NCBI GenBank assembly: GCA_963777665.1 | Contig: CAVZRJ010000003.1 | Coordinates: 248,001-312,000, forward strand | Origin: Bog-756 sp963777665 | GTDB lineage: Bacteria; Actinomycetota; Acidimicrobiia; Acidimicrobiales; RAAP-2 | DNA length: 64,000 nucleotides | Direction: 5' to 3' | Part shown: positions 8,682-16,791 of the stretch, piece after piece | How the letters are laid out: each line of letters opens with the position of its first letter | How positions within the stretch are numbered: position 1 is the stretch's first letter | Translations under genes and position numbers: made by a program | Notes under the pieces: generated by a model | What the model was told of the DNA's origin: nothing | Database searches by the model: none | What the model saw: only the letters and a program-made list of their open reading frames with translations

Positions 8682-9186
8682 GGTCAACCTCGGTGGTAGT
8701 GCGGTCGTCCAGCGGAAAGGTCCGAAGGTGAGCAACGGCGGCATGCAGCGTCGCTTTCACCGTTCCCTCACGACACTGCATGACCTTGGCGATCTGCTTG
8801 ACGGGAAGGTCCGCGTGGTAGCGGAGCACGATGGCCAAACGCTGGCGGGGCGCCAACTGACCAAGTGCGGCCATGATCGTCATGTGCGTGGCAATACCTG
8901 GTGCATGGTCTCGACTCGCCGCTTCCGATGGATGCACCGAAGGAGAACGATCACGGCGGCGCTGCTGTCGCCGAGCCTCTCGTACCGCGACGACAAAGAC
9001 CCAAGTCGCCGGTCGATCAAGCCGCGATACGGCGTTCCACTTTCGGAAGGCTCGGGCGAATGCCTCTTGGGCGGCGTCCTCAGGATCGAAGCGGCCGCCC
9101 ATCCCGAGCCACAGGGCGCGGCAGACACCGGGATACTCAGCCTGAAAGAACTCCTTGAAGGATTCGTCCGTCGTAGTCGCCATCAT
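8674..9186 (-). CDS. ECF RNA polymerase sigma factor (sigma-70 family)
   Basis: 170 aa. Region 2 is FFQAEYPGVCRALWLGMGGRFDPEDAAQEAFARAFRKW...RPATWVFVVAVREARR; region 4 is ALGQLAPRQRLAIVLRYHADLPVKQIAKVMQCREGTVKATLHAAVAHLR. The length is normal for SigE-like ECF factors. The stop overlaps the start of the BNR membrane protein, so the two are co-translated and probably act as a sigma factor with its membrane regulator. Start is ATG 9186, with ATG 9183 as an alternative. Confidence 0.9.
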   Translation of the reverse strand: MMATTTDESFKEFFQAEYPGVCRALWLGMGGRFDPEDAAQEAFARAFRKWNAVSRLDRPATWVFVVAVREARRQQRRRDRSPSVHPSEAASRDHAPGIATHMTIMAALGQLAPRQRLAIVLRYHADLPVKQIAKVMQCREGTVKATLHAAVAHLRTFPLDDRTTTEVDRD

Positions 9187-9531
9187 CTCACTGGAGACAG
9201 AGGCACGACGAGGAGCAAACGTTTAGTCGAGACCAAATATCGAGCAGTTCCTGAACCACGAGGCGAACCGATCATCCTCCGGCTGGACTCCTTCAAGAGG
9301 AACTGCTTGCGGTCACTGCGTTGGCCAATCGCGCTCGTCGAGTGGGAGCCGCCGTCATTCCTGCCCGATAACGATTCTCGCTGAGGGACGTGATCCGGGG
9401 CAGAAGGGGTCCCTCCCGGAAGAGCGCCCGGCCGAGCTCGCGGTCCGAACACTCGTCCTTCCTGACGCTCAGAGCGTCGAGGATCTCACCACGCCGCTGA
9501 CCTCGGCGGGGGACCAGTGAGGTCGAAGCAG
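9187..9531. other. Intergenic region between the sigma factor and the RibD_C gene
   Basis: About 345 bases without a convincing gene. It should contain the promoter of the minus-strand sigma gene. The only structure noted is the perfect 15-base palindrome GACGCTCAGAGCGTC at 9464-9478, which lies 54 bases beyond the stop of the RibD_C gene and could form a small hairpin; no T-tract follows. Confidence 0.4.
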
Positions 9532-10152
9532 TTACCGTTCCGAGACTGCGTAGGTCAGGTGGGTCACCCGCTGCGTCGGCTCCGCACGGACCGGCTCCAG
9601 GGCCACGTGGCCGGCGTCCACGCCCTCGAACAGGCGGATGCCGGAGCCGAACAGCACGGGTGAGAGCGCGATCGTGAACTCGTCGATCAGGCCGGCGTTC
9701 ACGTACTCCAGGATCGTTGCGCCGCCGCCCGCGATGCGGACGTCCCGGTCGCCGGCGGCCTCGCGGGCCTGGTCGAGAGCGGACTCGATGCCATCGTTGA
9801 CGAAGTGGAACGTGGTCCCACCCGGCCGCTCCCAGGGATCACGCTTCTCGTGCGTGACGACGAAGACCGGCGTGTGGAATGGCGCCTCCTCCGGCCACAT
9901 CTGCTCGCCGGCTTCGAACATGCGCTTGCCCATCACGCTCGCGCCGGTGCGCTCGAACGTCTCCCGTGCGATGTCGTTGTCGCGCCCTTCCTCGCCGCCC
10001 TCGCCGAGCTTCAGGTTCTCCCGGAAGAACCGTTGCGGGAAGAGCCACTGCTGCAGTTCCATCCACTGCTGCCCCATCAATTCCCCGAGGGACCCGGGCG
10101 CGATGAACCCGTCCAGTGACATCGACACGCTGAAGAACACCTTCCCGGTCAT
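9532..10152 (-). CDS. Dihydrofolate reductase-family (RibD C-terminal domain) protein
   Basis: 206 aa. It starts KVFFSVSMSLDGFIAP, typical of RibD_C/DHFR-like reductases, and continues with SVMGKRMFEAGEQMW, TPVFVVTHEKRDPW, RDVRIAGGGATILEYVNAGLIDEFTIALSPVLFGSGIRLF. These proteins bind NADPH in a DHFR fold; most are of unknown substrate. The start codon overlaps the stop of the AHSA1 gene (TGATG), so it is the last gene of the arsR-AHSA1-ribD_C operon. Confidence 0.85.
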   Translation of the reverse strand: MTGKVFFSVSMSLDGFIAPGSLGELMGQQWMELQQWLFPQRFFRENLKLGEGGEEGRDNDIARETFERTGASVMGKRMFEAGEQMWPEEAPFHTPVFVVTHEKRDPWERPGGTTFHFVNDGIESALDQAREAAGDRDVRIAGGGATILEYVNAGLIDEFTIALSPVLFGSGIRLFEGVDAGHVALEPVRAEPTQRVTHLTYAVSER

Positions 10153-10658
10153 CAGACATCCGCTCCCTTCCGAACGATCTCGGTGACGTAGGCAGCCAGG
10201 TTGTTCAGGGTCTGCTGGCCGCCCTCGATCGCGTGGTACTTCTCGACCACCTCGTCGCGCAGCTCCTTGGTGGGGAACACCGTGCGCATCTCGATCTGGG
10301 TCGCCGCGCCATCGGGCGCGAACGTCAAGACCGACTCGAAGGTGTTCGGGTCGCCGCGGGACTCACCGTGCAGCAGTGCGATCCGCTCCGGCGGGGCGAT
10401 CTCGGTCCAGGAGATCCACTCCTGGTGGTCCGTCCCGTCCGGTCCGTGCATCACGAAGTCCCACTCCCCGCCGACGCGGAACTCGAACTCCCGCGTGGTG
10501 GTGGTGAATCCCTCCGGTCCCCACCACCGCGACAGGTGCCGCACCTCGGTGAACGCCTCGAACACCAGCTCCCGTGGGGCACTGATGACCCGGGAGATCA
10601 CGATCTCGCGGTCTGCCGTCGCGGACTGCGCCGGCGCTCCTCGTCCCGTCGCGCTCAT
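10152..10658 (-). CDS. AHSA1/SRPBCC-domain protein
   Basis: 168 aa. The motifs REIVISRVISAPRELVFEAFTEVRHLSRWWGPEGFTT, EWDFVMHGPDGTDHQEWISWTEIAPPERI and EMRTVFPTKELRDEVVEKYHAIEGGQQTLNNLAAYV are those of AHSA1-family SRPBCC proteins that co-occur with ArsR regulators. GAGGAG of the upstream arsR end supplies the Shine-Dalgarno for ATG 10658. The ligand is unknown; this arrangement is often linked to stress or xenobiotic response. Confidence 0.88.
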   Translation of the reverse strand: MSATGRGAPAQSATADREIVISRVISAPRELVFEAFTEVRHLSRWWGPEGFTTTTREFEFRVGGEWDFVMHGPDGTDHQEWISWTEIAPPERIALLHGESRGDPNTFESVLTFAPDGAATQIEMRTVFPTKELRDEVVEKYHAIEGGQQTLNNLAAYVTEIVRKGADV

Positions 10659-10661
10659 CAG

Positions 10662-11003
10662 CTACTCCTCCTGCCTTGCCTGCTTGAGGTCCTGCACGTA
10701 CTCGTCCAGCCTGTCGAAGCTCTCGTTCCAGAACCGCTCGAACCCGCCGGTCCATTCGTGAACCGGTCGCAGCCCGCGGGCGTCAAGACCGTACAGGCGT
10801 TGCTTGCCTGCCTTGCGGTCCCGCACCAGTCCGACCTCCCGGAGAACACGCAGGTGTTTGGACGCCCCCGACTGGGTCATTCCCAGCTCCCGGGCCAACT
10901 CGGTCACCGGCCCCTCACCAGCCCGCAGCACCACCAGGATCTCCCGGCGCTGCTTCTCGGCGATCGCGTTGAAGACGTCCGACGTCGTCGCTGCTCGTGC
11001 CAT
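10662..11003 (-). CDS. ArsR-family transcriptional regulator
   Basis: 113 aa winged-helix repressor: SDVFNAIAEKQRREILVVLRAGEGPVTELARELGMTQSGASKHLRVLREVGLVRDRKAGKQRLYGLDARGLRPVHEWTGGFERFW. The C-terminal EWTGGFERFWNESFDRLDEYVQ is typical of the ArsR subgroup coupled to AHSA1 proteins. No metal-binding Cys cluster is visible, so it probably senses something other than As/Cd. It leads the operon and probably represses its own promoter. Confidence 0.9.
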   Translation of the reverse strand: MARAATTSDVFNAIAEKQRREILVVLRAGEGPVTELARELGMTQSGASKHLRVLREVGLVRDRKAGKQRLYGLDARGLRPVHEWTGGFERFWNESFDRLDEYVQDLKQARQEE

Positions 11004-11009
11004 GGCTCA

Positions 11010-11037
11010 ATCATATTCTGATATAGGCATACGTCAA
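11010..11037 (-). promoter_or_regulatory. Promoter of the arsR operon, apparently leaderless, with a dyad
   Basis: On the minus strand: -35 TTGACG (11037-11032), 16-base spacer, -10 TATGAT (11015-11010), then only six bases (TGAGCC) before the ATG of arsR. Transcription would begin at or next to the start codon, so the mRNA is probably leaderless. The -10 lies in the dyad ATCATATTCTGAT, a plausible ArsR operator. Confidence 0.65.
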
Positions 11038-11329
11038 GTCGGGGGGAATCAGGCGGGTCTCTGTCGCAAACGCCGGATGTATCCGCAACGAGAGGTGACA
11101 AGACCCCGGTCAGGGGGCCGACCAGGGTCTGTCTGGAACTGCCATGGGGGGCAGCAGCTCCGGTTGGGGGACTCAGAGCACCATCTGAAAGTTCGTAAGT
11201 CCAGTGTGCTCCGCGACAGTCCAATCGGCCTGTCGCCCTCGCTCTGGGAGCGGGGGGGTTTTGAGCGGGGCTGACGGTCCGTTGGGGCGTGTGGAAAGCT
11301 CGTCGTTCGGGAAGGTTTGGTGGTGCAAT

Positions 11330-11686
11330 GTGATAAAGGAACTCAGTGACATGCCTCCAGGAGTCATCGGATTCGAGGCAGCTGGCAAACTCAAGGCTGA
11401 GGAGTATCGAGATGTTGTTCTACCCGCCCTCGAACAGGCAGCGGCGAGCGGCGAGGTCCGATTCGTCATCGTGATGAAAGATTTCGACGGCATGACTGGC
11501 GGGGCGTTGTGGCAGGATCTCAAGCTGGGCTTTGAGCACCTTCGAGCCTGGAAGCGGATTGCCCTGGTAACCGATATCGGGTGGATGCATCATCTGACGG
11601 ACCTCTTTGGCTGGATGACACCGGGCGAGACAAAGACGTTCTCGGTAATGGAGAGGGACGCAGCGATCGCCTGGGTCGCGAGCTGA
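11330..11686 (+). CDS. SpoIIAA-like (STAS-type) protein
   Basis: 118 aa from GTG 11330; ATG 11351, with AAAGGA ten bases upstream, is the alternative. GVIGFEAAGKLKAEEYRDVVLPALEQAAASGEVRFVIVMKDFDGMTGGALWQDLKLGFEHLRAWKRIALVTDIGWMHHLTDLFGWMTPGETKTF matches the SpoIIAA-like family, which has a CRAL-TRIO/STAS-like alpha/beta fold. Function is unknown; it is usually found as a stand-alone stress-associated gene. Monocistronic here. Confidence 0.75.
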   Translation: MIKELSDMPPGVIGFEAAGKLKAEEYRDVVLPALEQAAASGEVRFVIVMKDFDGMTGGALWQDLKLGFEHLRAWKRIALVTDIGWMHHLTDLFGWMTPGETKTFSVMERDAAIAWVAS

Positions 11687-11869
11687 GGCTCTCAGTGAAC
11701 AAATGGAGCCTCGGTGTTCCCGATCAACCAGATACACCTACGATGGACCGGATGCGATCGTACGTTTAACGCCGGATATACACCAAGCGCCTCCCTACGG
11801 TTTCAGACGGCCGGGGATTCTGCCGATCCCGATGAAGTGGAGGACCCTCGCCAGCCTGAAGACCGCCCG

Positions 11870-12085
11870 ATGACGATGTCTCAGGGACTTCGGTCGCTCA
11901 TTGCATCCGGTCCAGGCACATTGGCTCTGTTGGCCTCGATCGTGTTGGGCGTTTCCATCCTCATTGTGGTTGCGCAGGGTGCGCTCGGGAATCACTGGTC
12001 AACTGTCATCGAACTCATCGTCATCATCGCCGGGGCGACCGCAATCCGCCTCTTGGCACGACGCCAGCACAGTCGGCCTACGTAA
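11870..12085 (+). CDS. Small two-helix membrane protein
   Basis: 71 aa from ATG 11870. The sequence MTMSQGLRSLIASGPGTLALL opens a hydrophobic segment (ALLASIVLGVSILIVVAQGAL); a second follows (TVIELIVIIAGATAIRLLA) with a basic tail RRQHSRPT. No family is recognised. The frame is open back to 11714, but that part is compositionally poor and lacks a good ribosome site. Probably an inner-membrane peptide of unknown role. Confidence 0.4.
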   Translation: MTMSQGLRSLIASGPGTLALLASIVLGVSILIVVAQGALGNHWSTVIELIVIIAGATAIRLLARRQHSRPT

Positions 12086-12343
12086 CCATCGCCGGTCGCT
12101 GAGGGTGTCTCATACCACTGGATCGCGGACGATTCTGCCGTTTTTTGCACCGCACAGTGGGACGTCTATGAGAGACTTCGTCGGTGCGGGTCAAGCGTGT
12201 CGGTCGGTCGCCCAGCCCGGTCGTGGTCGATTTCGCCGATGGTGAGTTGTACTTGAGTTAATGATGGACTGTCCCTGACCGCTGGGAGGGTGGCTGGGCT
12301 GGGCTGGGCCCGTTGAGCGAAGTCACGGACTTGCGCCCCGGAC

Positions 12344-12514
12344 TTACTGGCTCCCTGAATCGTCCCGAGGCGTCGCCACTTGCTTGATCGTTTCCAGAGC
12401 AAGGACCGTCTCTTGGTGAGCCTGCCGCTCTGCTTCCAACTTGCGACGGGTGACAACCAAGGCGGCTCCCAGTCCGAGAAGAGATGAGCCAACGATCGCT
12501 CGAATGGGACGCAT
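12344..12514 (-). CDS. Small single-helix membrane protein (hypothetical)
   Basis: 56 aa from ATG 12514. An N-terminal hydrophobic helix (IVGSSLLGLGAALVVT) is followed by a basic, coiled-coil-like tail (RRKLEAERQAHQETVLALETIKQVA). The composition looks protein-like, but the ribosome site is poorly spaced and there is no family match. The frame is open to 12640. Low confidence. Confidence 0.3.
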   Translation of the reverse strand: MRPIRAIVGSSLLGLGAALVVTRRKLEAERQAHQETVLALETIKQVATPRDDSGSQ

Positions 12515-12678
12515 CCTCAAAGAGTAGCCCCAGCATTTGGGAGGCGACCAGGGCCTGCCCCAGATCGCCGACTGAGGTCCGCGGATTCTTCGTTCTGACC
12601 CAGTCGGTGCTCGCGACCAGCTAACTACCCATAATCGCACACTGCACCCGGCCGACCGGCCTCGACTGCACCTTCGAG

Positions 12679-12879
12679 TCAGTCTGTGAACGCTGCGGGT
12701 TCTTCGAGACCGGACCTCAGTTCCTCACGATCCTGCGCCGGCAACGAGACGACGCCGATCGTCACGGGCAAGAAGACCGAGCTCAGCTTCTGGAGGGCTT
12801 TATCGAGGAGCTCGACCCGGACGGCTGAATGTGTTTCGATGACCCAAGTCCAGGGTCCATGGATGACCCATGTAATCAC
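12679..12879 (-). CDS. Hypothetical ORF or gene remnant in a gene-poor stretch
   Basis: In the 450-base gap 12515-12965 a minus-strand frame reads RVELLDKALQKLSSVFLPVT followed by IGVVSLPAQDREELRSGLEE, which looks coding; the frame stays open without a start codon back to about 12965. It may be a decayed gene fragment. The rest of the gap shows nothing recognisable. Confidence 0.25.
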   Translation of the reverse strand: MITWVIHGPWTWVIETHSAVRVELLDKALQKLSSVFLPVTIGVVSLPAQDREELRSGLEEPAAFTD

Positions 12880-12965
12880 ACGACTGGGATACCCCGACCA
12901 TCCTCCAAATCGACGGCGTTCGCCTGCACCTGCTCGTGAGGGCGTTGTTTCCCTCAGGTAAGCCG

Positions 12966-13910
12966 TCAGTTCACGACGAACCAGGCGACCTTGGCGGTCT
13001 TCCCAGCAGGCACCTTGGTCGAAAGGAATATCTCGAACGAGTGGCCGGAGATACTGGGAACAACGGCCTCGACGAAGACTCCAGGGAGACTGTTCTGTAG
13101 GTTCGCCAACACCAGGCTCGCCGAGGAGAGCGTCACACCGGTGTGTGTTGCCGATGAGGCACCAGCGGCGATCGTGATCACACCACTGCGGGCGAAGGTT
13201 GCAACACCCATCACGTCGAGTGCACTGCCGGACGCGGATACCGCCTTGACCCCAATACCCGTGTACGAGACTCCCAGGACACCGATGTCCGTGGCGGAGG
13301 TGCCCTGGACACCAATGCTGGCCTTACTGTCGCCCCATACTCCGGCCACGGAGCCAGCCTCGAGACCGCTCTTCTGGGCGCTCACTCCGTAGATCGAGGT
13401 GCCCGTCGTCGATTGACCGAAGACTCCCGTGTTGGTCTCGCTTATTCCTGCGACGCCCGCGACATACGTAGGGAGATTGGTCTCGCTGGGACCGTTCACT
13501 CCGATGAGCCCGAAACCGTCGGCGGACGTCCCGAGGACCCCGATACCCTCAGACGTGCCGGCGTCAATGCCCTGCACGCCGATGCCACCATTTCCCGAGG
13601 CGGTGGCCGTCAGTGAGGATCCCGTTGGGAATGGGGTCGAGGCGAGTCCAACGCGACTACTCGATGCGGTAGTGGGCGTAGCGTCCGCAGCAGGATTCGA
13701 CTGAGCTGGCTGATTGCTCGCTTGATCGCCATTTGCGGCGAACGCAGGTCTTACCCCAGCAACTAGCGCGGCGGTCGCCCCCACTCCTGCGGCGGCCCCG
13801 AGAATCACCGCCCTTCGGCCGAGCGTTCTCTCCGCCTCGCTCGGATCTTCTGCCGGCCCTCCGGGGCCGCTGGCGCCCGCGCCTTCGTCCTCACTCGATT
13901 CCCTGCTCAT
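12966..13910 (-). CDS. Tat-exported G-V-x-G repeat protein
   Basis: 314 aa from ATG 13910 (AGGAG 12 bases upstream). An acidic N-terminus precedes a twin-arginine signal, TLGRRAVILGAAAGVGATAAL, with an AFA|A cleavage site. The exported body repeats short GIGVLG-type units about every 20 residues (GGIGVQGID, EGIGVLGTS, GFGLIGVNG, AGVAGISE, TGVFGQST, AGVWGD, IGVQGTS, IGVLGVS, TGIGVKAVS), suggesting a beta-helical surface protein, and ends in a beta-rich cap. This repeat style occurs in actinobacterial and acidobacterial secreted proteins of unknown role. The orientation is opposite to the PAAR-like gene. Confidence 0.65.
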   Translation of the reverse strand: MSRESSEDEGAGASGPGGPAEDPSEAERTLGRRAVILGAAAGVGATAALVAGVRPAFAANGDQASNQPAQSNPAADATPTTASSSRVGLASTPFPTGSSLTATASGNGGIGVQGIDAGTSEGIGVLGTSADGFGLIGVNGPSETNLPTYVAGVAGISETNTGVFGQSTTGTSIYGVSAQKSGLEAGSVAGVWGDSKASIGVQGTSATDIGVLGVSYTGIGVKAVSASGSALDVMGVATFARSGVITIAAGASSATHTGVTLSSASLVLANLQNSLPGVFVEAVVPSISGHSFEIFLSTKVPAGKTAKVAWFVVN

Positions 13911-14148
13911 CGCCGGCCCGCCTCTCCTAGGGATTCCGTCCGGAATCATCACCCCACAATGAATCGCACGATGAGACTCGCGCTCGAAATCGGAGGCTGT
14001 CAATCGGAGATGGAGTGATCAGCGCCAGCGTCGTTGTTCGCAGGTCGGTATGCTCAATGTCAGCGGGCCGAGCAATCAAGTACCCCAAGGCGGGAGTATC
14101 AGAGGATCGAGATTTCCTAGTCTGCGACCTGCCAAACAAGGAGGTTCT

Positions 14149-14535
14149 ATGCCTAAGATCGTTTGTGGCGGTGCCGAGATGCAATGTACGTTCGGGGCGG
14201 CACCGTCGACGCTAACCGCGACGTCTAGTCCGGATGTTTCTGCCGCCGGACAGCCCGCAGCCAGCATCATGGACTTCGCGCCTCTAAGCAACATCGGTAC
14301 ATTTGGAATGTGCTCAAGCCTCGGCAATCCACAGGTGGCGGCTGCCACTGCAGCAGCGCTCGGCGTCCTCACGCCTCAGCCCTGCATTCCCAATACCGCA
14401 GCCCCCTGGTCGCCTGGGTCTCCGCTGGTCACGTTTGACGGAAACCCCGCTCTCGACGACTCATGCATCTGCACTTGCCTCTGGGGTGGAGAGATCTCTG
14501 TCATCTCTGCCGGCCAGGAAGCAGTTAGTGATTAG
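14149..14535 (+). CDS. DUF4280 (PAAR-like) protein
   Basis: 128 aa from ATG 14149, preceded by AAGGAGG. MPKIVCGGAEMQCTFGAAPSTL, then IMDFAPLSNIGTFGMCSSLGNP, CIPNTAAPWSPGSPLVTFDGNPALDDSCICTCLWGGEISVISAG. DUF4280 proteins are PAAR-like spike-tip proteins found near contractile injection systems and polymorphic toxins. The conserved Cys residues and the CxCxWGGxI ending are present. No sheath, tube or VgrG gene is in the window, so it is an orphan here. The next gene is a dioxygenase 31 bases downstream. Confidence 0.7.
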   Translation: MPKIVCGGAEMQCTFGAAPSTLTATSSPDVSAAGQPAASIMDFAPLSNIGTFGMCSSLGNPQVAAATAAALGVLTPQPCIPNTAAPWSPGSPLVTFDGNPALDDSCICTCLWGGEISVISAGQEAVSD

Positions 14536-14566
14536 TCCGTAGAATTAGGCACGACAGGACCATCGG

Positions 14567-15226
14567 ATGGCCGATAATGGCGAGATGGCTGGGCCGGAGC
14601 TGCGCTGCGACTATGAGCGAAACGGTTTTGCCATGCTTGGCGAGGTCCTCGATAACTCGGCGACCCCTATCCTACTTGAGTACCTTGACATGTGCCGGAT
14701 CGACCAAGGGCTGACCGCGGGTGACGCGATCGTCCCGTCGCCACTCTCAGACAACGCTGCCAGTACCTTCGCGTGGGACCAACGGCTCGTGGGGATCGCT
14801 GCGCAACTGCTCGACGCGCCAGCCGCCGTGTTTGGCGTCACGTTTCTCTGCAAGCCCGCGAGGACGGGGTTGCCGGCGTTGTGGCACCAAGACGGTGCAC
14901 CGTGGGCGGCGAGACTCCGCGGATCCTCTGCTCTTACAATCTGGATCGCGCTCGATGACACGAATGCGACTAATGGATGCCTCCGGGTGATTCCAGGTTC
15001 CCATCGCGGCGCTGCTCAATCTCTTCGCCCAAATGCGTTCACAGCAAGTATGTTTGGGGTGGAAATGGACACCTCCTCGGTAGACGAGCGCAGTGCTATC
15101 GAGTTGCGGCTCCAATCGGGCCACGGGTTGGTGCATCACCCCAACTTGATCCACGGATCTGGACCCAACCGGTCAACGCAACCCCGCCGGGCTCTCGCGA
15201 TCCGATATCGGAGTCTTGTGGTTTAG
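14567..15226 (+). CDS. Phytanoyl-CoA dioxygenase (PhyH) family protein
   Basis: 219 aa. Non-haem Fe(II)/2-oxoglutarate oxygenase with metal ligands H107 and D109 (LWHQDGAPW) and H196 (LIHGSGPN); the 2OG-binding Arg is R207 or R208 (QPRRALAIRY). Other family segments are NGFAMLGEVLDN near the start and TIWIALDDTNATNGCLRVIPGSHRG. It probably hydroxylates a small organic substrate that cannot be deduced. It follows the PAAR-like gene closely, so the two may share a transcript. Confidence 0.85.
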   Translation: MADNGEMAGPELRCDYERNGFAMLGEVLDNSATPILLEYLDMCRIDQGLTAGDAIVPSPLSDNAASTFAWDQRLVGIAAQLLDAPAAVFGVTFLCKPARTGLPALWHQDGAPWAARLRGSSALTIWIALDDTNATNGCLRVIPGSHRGAAQSLRPNAFTASMFGVEMDTSSVDERSAIELRLQSGHGLVHHPNLIHGSGPNRSTQPRRALAIRYRSLVV

Positions 15227-15618
15227 CGATCGAGGCTGCTCAGTCCAGATCGGCAGACACAGAGGATGATGCGGCGCGGAGAGGTCCCCATCGGGATCGG
15301 ATCTGATTCGTACCTGAGCACATGTGCCGGACCGATCAAGACGATTCTCCTAGAAGGCGCCCTCGAACGCCGGCTCGGAGGCCACCCAGGGTGCCAGCCA
15401 CCGGCACTTGCGGCCGTGTGGCGGAAGAGTGCCATCAAGCAAAGACCGGCGAGAGCCGATATCGTCATTTGGCTGCCAGGCCCACACTTCAGGCACCACG
15501 ACCTCCACTGCACCCACTCGTCTTCTCTGGCAGCCCGCCTGACACGTTCTGCCCGAGGCGCTGACAACGCTGGTTGCGATCCACCGCTGCGGACGAACAC
15601 ATACATACATTTCGGCAC
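15227..15618. other. Intergenic region, no supported gene
   Basis: About 390 bases between phyH and the next HTH gene. Open frames exist on both strands but have no family features or good ribosome sites. It presumably carries the promoter of the HTH gene at 15619. Confidence 0.3.
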
Positions 15619-15987
15619 ATGGGAAACCTGAACCAGGACGTGGACCACGCGATTCAGGACCTCATCGATGTCCACCGAGCCTTGCGCGACGCTCTGCGGA
15701 GTAATGAACGCATCTTGGCGCGCGCTCAGAAGTCGCTCCGCTCCGGAATGGGCATCGAGGAGGCCTTCGCAGCGAATCCTTCAGAGGAAGCGCGTTCCAC
15801 CTCGGCCGAGGCGCTGCAGGCTCTGGTTCGGGCACGACATGAACTGCGGGTGAAGGTGATGAGGGCGGGTCTTGACGAGGGTATGAGCATCGGCGAGCTG
15901 GCCCGCCAGTTCAACTTCTCCCGGCAGTTGGGCAGTCGCTACGCAAAGGAGGCCCAGCGGCATGATCGGCGCGCCGACCGGGGTTGA
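15619..15987 (+). CDS. Small coiled-coil/helix-turn-helix protein
   Basis: 122 aa from ATG 15619. An N-terminal amphipathic helical region (DVDHAIQDLIDVHRALRDAL..ERILARAQKSLRSG) is followed by a long helix (SAEALQALVRARHELRVKVM) and a C-terminal HTH: EGMSIGELARQFNFSRQLGSRYAKEA. It is probably a DNA-binding regulator. No specific family is recognised. Confidence 0.5.
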   Translation: MGNLNQDVDHAIQDLIDVHRALRDALRSNERILARAQKSLRSGMGIEEAFAANPSEEARSTSAEALQALVRARHELRVKVMRAGLDEGMSIGELARQFNFSRQLGSRYAKEAQRHDRRADRG

Positions 15988-16213
15988 CCAATCGGCCATG
16001 GCAGTACCGGCTATCTAGCCTGGCAGCGCAGCCCGACGACCAGCGTCAGGGTGCCCCGCAACACCTGCGACTTCAGGGGAACGCTGTGTGCCACCGACCG
16101 GCACTTGAGCGACGCCTTCGAGGGAGGCGAGCGCCGACCGAACGGCCGCCCCTTGACCTGAAACATGGTACTAGCAATACTAGTTCCAACCTGAAGCGAA
16201 GGGGGCAGATCAA

Positions 16214-16732
16214 GTGACGCTCGTTGAAGATCCTCCGAGACGGACTGTCCCCGACGAACCGCAACTTCTGTTCGCCGAGGCCAAGGAACGTCGCAGGCGG
16301 CGTTGGGTAGTCGGCGGGATGGTGACCGGCGTCGTTGTCCTCCTACTGGTCCTCGTATCGGTCGGAGTAACTCGGTCGGACTCCAGAGGTCCCTCTACGG
16401 AGCATTCAGTGCCAGCGTCACCACTGGGAGCACACCGCACAGGCACGGCCACTGGCAAGCTGATGCTCAATGCCGGGGTAGCTGCGTCCGGCTACCACAG
16501 CCTTCCGGGCACGGTCCGCTTCGTTGGACCGCAAGGCACTGGACCAACAGTTCGCGTTGCCGATGACGGCGGGTTCAAGGTGCGACTTCATGCCGGCACC
16601 TACAGGGTAATCGGCAGTAGTCCCGAGTACCTCGTTGGACAGCCAGGCACGATGCCATGCAGCGGACCTTCACCGGTGACAGTCCAAGCGGGGAAGACTA
16701 CGAGCGTTATCGTGACCTGTGAAGGAATGTGA
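16214..16732 (+). CDS. Single-pass membrane protein with a secreted beta-rich domain
   Basis: 172 aa from GTG 16214, with AAGGGGG 10 bases upstream. A basic cytosolic leader (AKERRRRRW) and a TM helix (VVGGMVTGVVVLLLVLVSVGV) lead to an extracytoplasmic domain resembling a carboxypeptidase-regulatory-like beta sandwich: GTVRFVGPQGTGPTVRVADDGGFKVRLHAGTYRVIGSSPEY and SPVTVQAGKTTSVIVTCEG. The role is unknown. Confidence 0.5.
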   Translation: MTLVEDPPRRTVPDEPQLLFAEAKERRRRRWVVGGMVTGVVVLLLVLVSVGVTRSDSRGPSTEHSVPASPLGAHRTGTATGKLMLNAGVAASGYHSLPGTVRFVGPQGTGPTVRVADDGGFKVRLHAGTYRVIGSSPEYLVGQPGTMPCSGPSPVTVQAGKTTSVIVTCEGM

Positions 16733-16791
16733 CGATCGCGTCGAGCCCCGTTTGTCTCTTGACGTTAATACCTGTCCCTGACCAACCTGAT

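Noticed and set aside
9464..9478. Perfect palindrome GACGCTCAGAGCGTC as terminator or operator
   Set aside because: Too short and isolated, no T-tract, not close enough to a start codon; kept only as a note in the intergenic entry.
15223..15675. 150-codon minus-strand frame between phyH and the HTH gene
   Set aside because: It runs over the start of the HTH gene, has no domain or ribosome site and reads like noise.
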